From contig CAJUTU010000059.1 of assembly GCA_910589385.1 (NCBI GenBank), forward strand, positions 1 to 20,156: DNA of 20,156 nucleotides. The letters run 5' to 3'. Source of the stretch: an uncultured Lachnospiraceae bacterium. GTDB lineage: Bacteria; Bacillota; Clostridia; Lachnospirales; Lachnospiraceae. Below are positions 14,248 to 20,156 of this stretch, in pieces (position 1 is the stretch's first letter; each line of letters starts with the position of its first letter). The notes beneath the pieces are model-generated. The model did no database searches and had not been told where the DNA came from. It worked only from the letters and a program-made list of their open reading frames with translations. The position numbers and the translations under genes are program-made.

Positions 14248-16002
14248 ATGAAACAACTGACCAAGCGCATCTTTCCGCTTTTTCTTTCCCTTCTCCTGAT
14301 GCTCTCCATGGGCGTGACCGCGCTGGCCTCCGGAGAGGGAAATATAGACGGCGGTGGCGGCGGCATGGGAAGCGGAACGGCAACGGATGTCTGGCACAGT
14401 CAGGACGGTGTGCGCATCACAGTCGTTACGGCAGAAGGCAGCGTAGCTTCCACCCCGTTTGACTTAAGCAACTTCAACATATCCGGTGACATCCTGCATT
14501 TCGGAAAGGTAAGTAAACTCCAGTACAGCGGAGGCGCTTCCCTGTCTTTGGATGCAGGAACCTATGTCTGCTCCAAGCCGGGCACTGCCCTGCCCCGCAT
14601 CATCAGCGGAACCAGATCCCGCGCAAGCATAGAGGCAATCCGGCGGTATTTCTGCTCCGAGTATGCCGCCCAGCTTGTGGCTGACAAGGCCGGTATCCCC
14701 TTTGAGGAACTGATCTCCGGTTCGTACAAGCTGGTCATCGAGCCAATCGCCTACTTCACCCACGGCGGACGTAACTACGCCATGACTGCAACGGAGGCGG
14801 CGCTCTACAACCAGAGATCCGGCGGTACCCTGCGCAGCAAAATGCCAAGCCTGACGCACCAGAACCTGCCCCTGTCCATCTTCCTTGAAACACCGGATCT
14901 GGGATACCCCGCATGGGGCGGCACCACCAGCGGGAAGGTATCGGATGATGAAATCCTCTCCGCACTGGGCATCGGCATCGTCAGCTATAAAGATGTGCCG
15001 GAGGCGGAACTGCAGGCGCCCGACTATACCTACCGGGTGGATACGGATGTCATCACCAGCATCACACTGACCAGCAGCGCTGAAGTAAACCCTGACGATC
15101 CGGCAAGCGTCACCTTCCATATCAACGGCAGCTCCTATACCGTAAACGACATTGTGATGCCTGCAGGCGGCTCGCAGGTGGTCTGGGCAAAATGGCATAC
15201 ACCTCCGGAACCCACCACCCTGACCATACAGGTATCCGTGGACGGCGCATCCACGGCAAAGACCAGCTTCATCGCAAGGATCATCTCGCTGGAGGAAAAC
15301 CTGCCGCCCGACCCGCTGGCAACGGACACCAACCCGCATTTTTCCACGCCCTCCCTGCCGTCCAACCCACAGAAAACCTCCGCATCCTGGAGTGTCTGGA
15401 GCGCAAGATGGCACGCAAAATGGGAATGGGAAAGCGACTGGGAATGGGAGGACGGCAGCCACGGTTCTGACTGCCCTGCGGACTGCACAAGCAGCCACGG
15501 CAAATGGGTGGATAACGGGGAATGGGTGGACAACGGCTGGTATGACTTTACCGCCACCTCTTACTCCGCTTCCCTGTCCGGCTCCATGGAGATCCACCCG
15601 GATGACATTGTGCCCACAGCGCAGGGGGATACCATGAAAAGCGGTTACGGCATCAAGGAGGGCGCCACGGCAGTTTTCTCCTCCAATGCGCCGGGCAGCC
15701 ACTATGCCCCGGCACAGACTGCAGTATCCTATTTCCCAGAGTTTGGCTACGATATGTACTGGCGGCTCTTATCCTGCAGCGGTGGAAACACGGCCACTTT
15801 TGCCTTTAAGCCCAACGAATACTCCACCTATAACCGGAACGTACATTTCACGCCGGTATGGTATCCGGACAACGCCGCATATACCGTATACACCTACATC
15901 ATCGACGCATGGACGCCCTCCGGGATGCTGTCCGTCAATGTGAACGACGCCGTACAGATCCAGGGCAGCCTGTTCGACGACTGGTATTCCAAGCGTGAGT
16001 AA
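14248..16002 (+). CDS. Secreted Trp-rich protein of the pilus module
   Basis: A 584-residue protein starting at ATG 14248, with AAAGGAGG at 14236-14242. A clear signal peptide (KRIFPLFLSLLLMLSMGVTALA) is cut after A27, so it is exported. A Gly-rich linker follows (GGGGGMGSG). Residues 50-370 look beta-rich with an inserted helical part. Residues 381-431 contain ten tryptophans in 51 positions in short near-repeats (WEWESDWEWE, then WVDNGEWVDNGW) with a Cys pair (C409, C413). The C-terminal 150 residues are again beta-rich. There is no membrane helix, LPXTG motif or obvious enzyme domain at the C terminus. I do not recognise the family. Its place between pilus genes suggests an adhesin, tip protein or periplasm/wall-facing assembly factor. 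Confidence 0.72.
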   Translation: MKQLTKRIFPLFLSLLLMLSMGVTALASGEGNIDGGGGGMGSGTATDVWHSQDGVRITVVTAEGSVASTPFDLSNFNISGDILHFGKVSKLQYSGGASLSLDAGTYVCSKPGTALPRIISGTRSRASIEAIRRYFCSEYAAQLVADKAGIPFEELISGSYKLVIEPIAYFTHGGRNYAMTATEAALYNQRSGGTLRSKMPSLTHQNLPLSIFLETPDLGYPAWGGTTSGKVSDDEILSALGIGIVSYKDVPEAELQAPDYTYRVDTDVITSITLTSSAEVNPDDPASVTFHINGSSYTVNDIVMPAGGSQVVWAKWHTPPEPTTLTIQVSVDGASTAKTSFIARIISLEENLPPDPLATDTNPHFSTPSLPSNPQKTSASWSVWSARWHAKWEWESDWEWEDGSHGSDCPADCTSSHGKWVDNGEWVDNGWYDFTATSYSASLSGSMEIHPDDIVPTAQGDTMKSGYGIKEGATAVFSSNAPGSHYAPAQTAVSYFPEFGYDMYWRLLSCSGGNTATFAFKPNEYSTYNRNVHFTPVWYPDNAAYTVYTYIIDAWTPSGMLSVNVNDAVQIQGSLFDDWYSKRE

Positions 16003-16462
16003 GCTGCTGCCTGCCTACCATGCCCTTACCCTGCTGTTTCTTGCGGGATTTGCACTGTATGATGAAAGGCGCCACCGAATACGCAACACTGCCCTGCTTG
16101 CTTTCCTGCCGTGGTGCCTCTTATCGCCCGTGCTGATGTACTGCGCTTTTCCAAGCCTTTCCCCGGCATACTGGGGCATACGGTCCGCTGCGGGATTTCT
16201 GGCGGGCTTTATTCTCCTGCTTGCCGTTTCCCTTGCCACAGACGGCGGGATCGGCGGCGGGGACATCAAGCTGGTGGCGCTGCTGGGCATTCCCTTCGGG
16301 GTATCCGGGCTGATGGCTGTGCTTGCCCTCTCCTGCCTGCTTGCCCTAGCCCACCTGGGCATCCGGAAGGCATATAAAAAGAAACCTGCCGAAAGGATAC
16401 CCTTTGCGCCCTACCTGTTTTTTGGGTGCCTGACTGCCATGCTACTGCAACTGGTTCCATAA
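15995..16462 (+). CDS. A24 prepilin peptidase, TadV/CpaA type
   Basis: A 155-residue membrane protein that cleaves leader peptides of type IVb prepilins. The two catalytic aspartates of the A24 family are visible: D23 in ALYDERRHRIRN and D90 in GGGDIK. The C-terminal RIPFAPYLFFG segment and about five membrane helices fit the short TadV/CpaA form, which lacks the methylase half. The start is GTG 15995, overlapping the end of the previous gene by eight bases. No strong ribosome binding site precedes it, so translation probably depends on coupling. Likely substrates are the pseudopilin-like proteins upstream and a pilin encoded outside the window. Confidence 0.9.
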   Translation: MSKLLPAYHALTLLFLAGFALYDERRHRIRNTALLAFLPWCLLSPVLMYCAFPSLSPAYWGIRSAAGFLAGFILLLAVSLATDGGIGGGDIKLVALLGIPFGVSGLMAVLALSCLLALAHLGIRKAYKKKPAERIPFAPYLFFGCLTAMLLQLVP

Positions 16463-16489
16463 AAAATTGTATAGAGAAAGGATACTGCC

Positions 16490-16603
16490 ATGAAATTTAT
16501 TTTACTGTTTACTGCCGGAATACTCCTGCTGTTTCTTGCTGCAGGCATTACCGGTGTTGCCCTGTTACAGAAAACATACCTGTTCTTAGACCAGCACAGA
16601 TAA
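16490..16603 (+). CDS. 37-residue single-helix membrane peptide
   Basis: The small frame starts at ATG 16490 with GAAAGGA seven bases upstream, and its stop TAA directly abuts the ribosome binding site of the CpaB gene (TAAGGAGG). The protein is almost one hydrophobic helix (FILLFTAGILLLFLAAGITG) with a short C-terminal tail, LQKTYLFLDQHR. It lacks the leader and Glu of Flp pilins, so it is not an obvious pilin. The good ribosome binding site and tight packing argue that it is a real gene. It could be a small subunit or stabiliser of the pilus machine. Confidence 0.6.
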   Translation: MKFILLFTAGILLLFLAAGITGVALLQKTYLFLDQHR

Positions 16604-16618
16604 GGAGGCTTATACAAA

Positions 16619-17497
16619 ATGAAAATGAATAACCGATTTATTTACGGCATCTTGAGCATTGTGCTTGCTGCCGTCATCGCTTTTATTGCCATCCCTGCCG
16701 TGACAAGCAGGACCAGCAGCACCTGCGAGATCGTCCGCATGAAGACTGCCGTGACGCGGGGCACTCTCATCACCACGGAAGACCTTGAGCTTGTGGAAGT
16801 GGGCGGCTTCAACCTGCCCGACAGCGTTGCCCGCAGGATAGAGGATGTGGCAGGCACTTACGCTGCAGCGGACCTGTATCCCGGCGATTATCTCCTGCCG
16901 GAAAAGGTCAGCAGCGTTCCCCTGTCCTCAGACCTTTCCCTCAACGAGATCCCGGACGGCATGGTAGCCATATCCATCACCACCCAGACACTTGCCACTG
17001 CACTGTCAGACAAGCTGCAGAGCGGTGACATCATCCGCCTGTACCACTATGATGACAACAACGTGCTGGAGCCGGTTTCCGACATCCCGGAACTGCGTTT
17101 TCTGAAAGTCCTGTCCGTTTCCGATTCCAAAGGGCTTGATGTGGATTACACCACTCCGCCGGAGGAGGATGAGGAAAAACAGCAGACGGCAACCATTACT
17201 GTCCTTGCCACTCCTGAGCAGGCCATGCTGCTGACACGCTATGAAAATGAAGGTGTCCTGCACGTCGCCCTGATCAGCCGAGGCAATGAGAAATTAGCAA
17301 AGGAACTGCTGGAGCGTCAGGCTGAGATCCTGACTTCCCTTTACGGCGATGGTCTGGAGCTGTCTGATGAGGAGCTGGAATCTTCCATGAATACTTCCGG
17401 ACAGTCGGAACCGGAAGCAGAAGGCGGCGAAAACAGCAGCACCAAACCAGATGACAGCCATGACAAGGAACCGGAAGAAACATCCGGGGAGGAATAG
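16619..17497 (+). CDS. cpaB: CpaB/RcpC-like pilus assembly protein
   Basis: A 292-residue protein of the CpaB/RcpC family, which links the pilus machine to the cell envelope. A membrane helix at about 7-28 is followed by a SAF domain at about 36-100 (VTRGTLITTEDLELVEVG, then YAAADLYPGDYLLPEKV). The second domain at about 105-225 (DGMVAISITTQTLATALSDK, GDIIRLYHYDD, ATITVLATPEQAMLLTRYE) is the usual CpaB core. Residues 250-292 are an acidic disordered tail that may be specific to Gram-positive versions. GGAGG lies 10 bases before ATG 16619. It sits between the small membrane peptide and TadZ. Confidence 0.88.
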   Translation: MKMNNRFIYGILSIVLAAVIAFIAIPAVTSRTSSTCEIVRMKTAVTRGTLITTEDLELVEVGGFNLPDSVARRIEDVAGTYAAADLYPGDYLLPEKVSSVPLSSDLSLNEIPDGMVAISITTQTLATALSDKLQSGDIIRLYHYDDNNVLEPVSDIPELRFLKVLSVSDSKGLDVDYTTPPEEDEEKQQTATITVLATPEQAMLLTRYENEGVLHVALISRGNEKLAKELLERQAEILTSLYGDGLELSDEELESSMNTSGQSEPEAEGGENSSTKPDDSHDKEPEETSGEE

Positions 17498-17511
17498 GGA
17501 GGAATAAACAG

Positions 17512-18510
17512 ATGTCAAAGATTATTACTGTATGGGGCAATCCCGGCTGCGGGAAATCCATGTTCTGCTGCTGTCTTGCAAAAGTCCTGACGGCAAACAA
17601 GGAAAAAGCCCTTATCATCAATGCGGACTCCAGCACACCCATGCTGCCCGTATGGATGCCTGAGCGTATCCTTGAGACAAACGCTTCCATAGGGAACGTG
17701 CTCACCGGGCTGGAGATCAATACGGCGCTGGTGGCAGAACGTGTCACCATCTTAAAGGAATACCCTTTTATCGGCGTCATGGGCTATGCCGCAGGGGAGA
17801 ACCCCTTCTCCTACCCAGAGCTGAAGTATGACAAGATAAAGCTCTTTATCGCAGAAGCGGCAAAACTTGTGGACTACATCATTCTGGACTGCAGCTCCCA
17901 TATGCTGAACTTTTTCACGCCCACCGCAATCGAGGCGGCGGATGTGGCTGTACGCATCATCACACCGGACCTGCGGGGCTTAAACTACCTGCGGGCGCAC
18001 AGGCCGCTGCTCACGGATGACAAGTTCCACTATGGCAGCCACCTGACTTTTGCCGGGCTTGCCCGTCCCTTCCACGCCATTGACGAGATGGACCACCTGA
18101 TCGGCGGTTTTGACGGCCTGCTCCCCTACGCAAAGGAGATTGAGCGCTGCGGCACCGGCGGGCAGATGTTCAAGGCGCTCGCCTACTGCAACCAGCGCTA
18201 CATCAACTCCCTGAAGCTGGTCCGGGAACGTCTTACGGAGCCTGAAGATATTCCCGCTGACAGCAGACCGGCTCCAAAGAGTGAACCTTATGTGGAAAAT
18301 GAATACGCAGAACAGGATTATCCTGCGGAAAATAAGGGTTTTGCAGACAATGGCAGCTTTACGGATCAGGTCAGCCCGGCAGCTTCCGAACCCCACACAC
18401 CCGACTCATGGGATGCGGACATACCTGCAGCACCCATGACAGGAAAACAAAGGCAGGGCAACCCTGCCGGAAAGGAGAACGACCGCTATGGGCATGGAAT
18501 CCTTAAATGA
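17512..18510 (+). CDS. tadZ: TadZ/CpaE-like ParA/MinD-family ATPase
   Basis: A 332-residue P-loop protein of the ParA/MinD superfamily, which places the Tad pilus machine in the cell. Walker A is GNPGCGKS (residues 9-16), a plain P-loop without the extra N-terminal lysine of true ParA. Walker B is VDYIILDCSS (D126). Unlike many CpaE proteins, there is no receiver-like domain before the P-loop. Residues 245-332 are an acidic Pro/Glu-rich tail with no fold. It starts 14 bases after cpaB, and its 3' end overlaps the next gene by 23 bases. The TadZ call rests on position and on the P-loop type. Confidence 0.85.
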   Translation: MSKIITVWGNPGCGKSMFCCCLAKVLTANKEKALIINADSSTPMLPVWMPERILETNASIGNVLTGLEINTALVAERVTILKEYPFIGVMGYAAGENPFSYPELKYDKIKLFIAEAAKLVDYIILDCSSHMLNFFTPTAIEAADVAVRIITPDLRGLNYLRAHRPLLTDDKFHYGSHLTFAGLARPFHAIDEMDHLIGGFDGLLPYAKEIERCGTGGQMFKALAYCNQRYINSLKLVRERLTEPEDIPADSRPAPKSEPYVENEYAEQDYPAENKGFADNGSFTDQVSPAASEPHTPDSWDADIPAAPMTGKQRQGNPAGKENDRYGHGILK

Positions 18511-19924
18511 TATGTTCTTTACCTCCGCCGGCAAAGAATCCCTTACCTATGACCAGATCCTTGAGGACGTCCAGAAATACTGTACCGAGAAGCACGCTGA
18601 CAAGCTGACCACGGAAGGGGACCGGGACGAGGCACGGAAACTCCTGCGGGAGTTCATCCTCCAGTACGTCATCAGCCGCTCCTACCATATAGAAGGCTTC
18701 TCCACGGAGGAGTTGTGCGACACCCTCTATGAAGACATGGCAGGCATTTCCTTCTTAAAAAAATGGATCTATATGCCCGGTGTGGAGGAGGTCAATGTCA
18801 ATGCCTATGATGACATTGAAGTGATTATGAGCGGCGGGCGATCCATGAAAATTCCGGACCGCTTCCAGTCGCCCCAGCACGCCATTGATGTGACAAGGCG
18901 GCTCTTAAATACCTGCGGCATGGTAATCGACGACACCATGCCCTCCGTCATCGGCTTTTTAGACAAGAACATCCGTATCTCTGTGGACAAGACACCCATT
19001 GTAGACTCCGAGGTGGGCATCAATGCCTCCATCCGTATCGTCAACCAGCAGACCGTATCGAGGGAAAAACTGATCCGGTCCGGTTCCGCCACGGATGAAA
19101 TGCTGGAGCTTTTGACCTGCTGTATCCGCTACGGCGTTTCGGTCTGCATCGCAGGCAGCACCGGCTCCGGCAAGACAACCGTTATGAGCTGGCTCCTGTC
19201 CATGGTGCCTGACAACCGCAGGCTCATCACCATTGAGGAGGGCAGCCGGGAATTTGACCTGATTAAAAGGGATGAGAACGGCCATGCCATGAACAGCGTG
19301 GTACACCTGCTCACAAGGCCCCATGAAAACCCATCGCTGGACATCGACCAGGATTTACTTCTGGAGCGTGTCCTGCGTAAACACCCGGATGTCATCGGCG
19401 TGGGCGAGATGCGTTCCGCTAAGGAGGCGCTGTCCGTGGCGGAAAGCTCCCGTACCGGGCATACCGTCGTGACCACCATCCACTCCAATTCCTCCGAGTC
19501 CACTTACCGGAGGATGATGACGCTGGCAAAGCGCAAATACAACATGGCGGATGACATCCTGATGCAGATCATGGTGGAAGCCTACCCCATTGTGGTATTC
19601 ACTAAGCAGTTAGAGGACGGCAGCCGGAAGATCATGCAGATCATCGAGGGGGAGGACTACCGGGACGGGCAGCTCATCTACCGCCCCCTGTACCAGTACG
19701 ACGTATCGGACAACCGCACCGATGAAAACGGCAAAATTACCGTGGTGGGAAAGCATAAACGTCTCGGCAGCCTTTCCGACACCCTGAAAAAGCGGATGCT
19801 GGACAACGGCATCCCCGCCGGTAAGCTGGCGCCGTTTTTGTCCGCACCGGCACCGGAAAAAACAACGAAAGGAGGCACACGCAATGCAGTGGATACAGAT
19901 CATCATCTTCCTGTTGGTCATTAA
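18488..19924 (+). CDS. tadA: TadA/CpaF secretion ATPase
   Basis: A 478-residue ATPase of the VirB11/PulE superfamily that drives assembly of Tad pili. Walker A is GSTGSGKT (223-230), the Asp box lies around LITIEEGSREFDL, Walker B is VIGVGEMRS (E307), and the His box is GHTVVTTIHSNS. The N-terminal 190 residues have the CpaF pattern, including GVEEVNVNAYDDIEVI. The ribosome binding site AAGGAG is inside the end of tadZ. The last 13 codons overlap the start of the next gene by 41 bases, so the C terminus (after about residue 465) is probably constrained by that overlap. Family assignment is secure. Confidence 0.94.
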   Translation: MGMESLNDMFFTSAGKESLTYDQILEDVQKYCTEKHADKLTTEGDRDEARKLLREFILQYVISRSYHIEGFSTEELCDTLYEDMAGISFLKKWIYMPGVEEVNVNAYDDIEVIMSGGRSMKIPDRFQSPQHAIDVTRRLLNTCGMVIDDTMPSVIGFLDKNIRISVDKTPIVDSEVGINASIRIVNQQTVSREKLIRSGSATDEMLELLTCCIRYGVSVCIAGSTGSGKTTVMSWLLSMVPDNRRLITIEEGSREFDLIKRDENGHAMNSVVHLLTRPHENPSLDIDQDLLLERVLRKHPDVIGVGEMRSAKEALSVAESSRTGHTVVTTIHSNSSESTYRRMMTLAKRKYNMADDILMQIMVEAYPIVVFTKQLEDGSRKIMQIIEGEDYRDGQLIYRPLYQYDVSDNRTDENGKITVVGKHKRLGSLSDTLKKRMLDNGIPAGKLAPFLSAPAPEKTTKGGTRNAVDTDHHLPVGH

Positions 19925-20156
19925 CGGCCTGTTCACCCTGTTCGCCGTCCGCTTCAACGACTTCCTGCATATGCTTGCAAGGACAAGGAAAAGCAGCCTC
20001 CAGGATGATGTGGACGTCATGCTGGGGAAACCGGCAAAGGGCTTTTTCAACCGGGAGACGCTGGAAGTCGAACAGCTCCTTGCGGCTACAGGGCGGGAGG
20101 GGCGGTTTACCCTTATCAAGCGGGTATCCCTTTTTATGTTTGCACTGGGGGCCGTG
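19884..20156 (+). CDS. tadB: TadB-like inner membrane platform protein (3' end missing)
   Basis: The first 91 residues of a type II secretion F-family protein, cut by the right window edge. ATG 19884 has AAAGGAGG at 19868-19875 and lies inside the end of tadA. A membrane helix at about 4-22 (IQIIIFLLVINGLFTLFAV) is followed by a cytoplasmic segment (DDVDVMLGKPAKGFFNRETL), and a second hydrophobic stretch begins near residue 80. Position straight after tadA fits TadB. The conserved F-domain itself is outside the window. Confidence 0.8.
   Translation, partial: MQWIQIIIFLLVINGLFTLFAVRFNDFLHMLARTRKSSLQDDVDVMLGKPAKGFFNRETLEVEQLLAATGREGRFTLIKRVSLFMFALGAV

Noticed and set aside
14464..15702. Long minus-strand open frame of 412 codons
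   Set aside because: It is antisense to the secreted Trp-rich protein, has no ribosome binding site, and its translation (Gly, Arg, Cys, His-rich) looks like a shadow of GC-rich codons.
1..20156. CRISPR arrays, tRNA, rRNA, transposase or integrase genes
   Set aside because: No regularly spaced repeats, cloverleaf-like segments or recombinase motifs were seen on either strand.

Overview
The window looks like part of a large conjugative element of a gut Clostridia/Lachnospiraceae-type Bacillota. The evidence is the set of families present, strong AAAGGAGG-type ribosome binding sites, Gram-positive type secretion genes and frequent GTG/TTG starts. No integrase, relaxase or att site lies inside the window, so 'conjugative element' is inferred from VirB4, VirD4 and the gene order. 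Genes at both ends are cut by the window edge.

Region 1 (1-7489, plus strand, GC-rich) is the conjugation core. It holds the C-terminal part of a VirB4-type ATPase, then a 248-base non-coding block with three iteron-like repeats and a strong hairpin. After that come a winged-helix protein of DUF5697 type, a DUF6100-type protein with a RusA-nuclease-like Asp signature, a second winged-helix protein, the VirD4/TraG coupling ATPase (apparently starting at CTG), and an S1-domain protein with a long acidic tail. A bidirectional terminator at 7509-7546 closes the block.

Region 2 (about 7490-12360, all genes on the minus strand, clearly AT-rich) is a cargo island of defence or stability genes. It has a DUF4365-like PD-(D/E)XK nuclease preceded by a small helical protein, a Phd/YefM-RelE/ParE toxin-antitoxin pair with a third unknown gene in the same operon, and a Schlafen/AlbA_2-domain protein. 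Composition and strand both change at its two edges, so it looks like an insertion at a hotspot between two backbone modules.

Region 3 (about 12370-20156, plus strand, GC-rich) is a Tad-type (type IVb) pilus module. It has a well-formed promoter with helically phased TGGCACA repeats, a structured leader, and two pseudopilin-like proteins. A second promoter precedes a DUF6550-like membrane-anchored protein, which is followed by a terminator and then a secreted Trp-rich protein. The module continues with an A24 prepilin peptidase, a 37-residue membrane peptide, CpaB/RcpC, TadZ/CpaE, the TadA/CpaF ATPase and the start of TadB. No Flp-type major pilin is seen in the window.

Taken together, one element appears to carry a DNA-transfer machine, a contact/pilus machine and a defence cargo. 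A reasonable inference is that the Tad pilus serves mating contact or host colonisation, while the cargo protects or stabilises the element.
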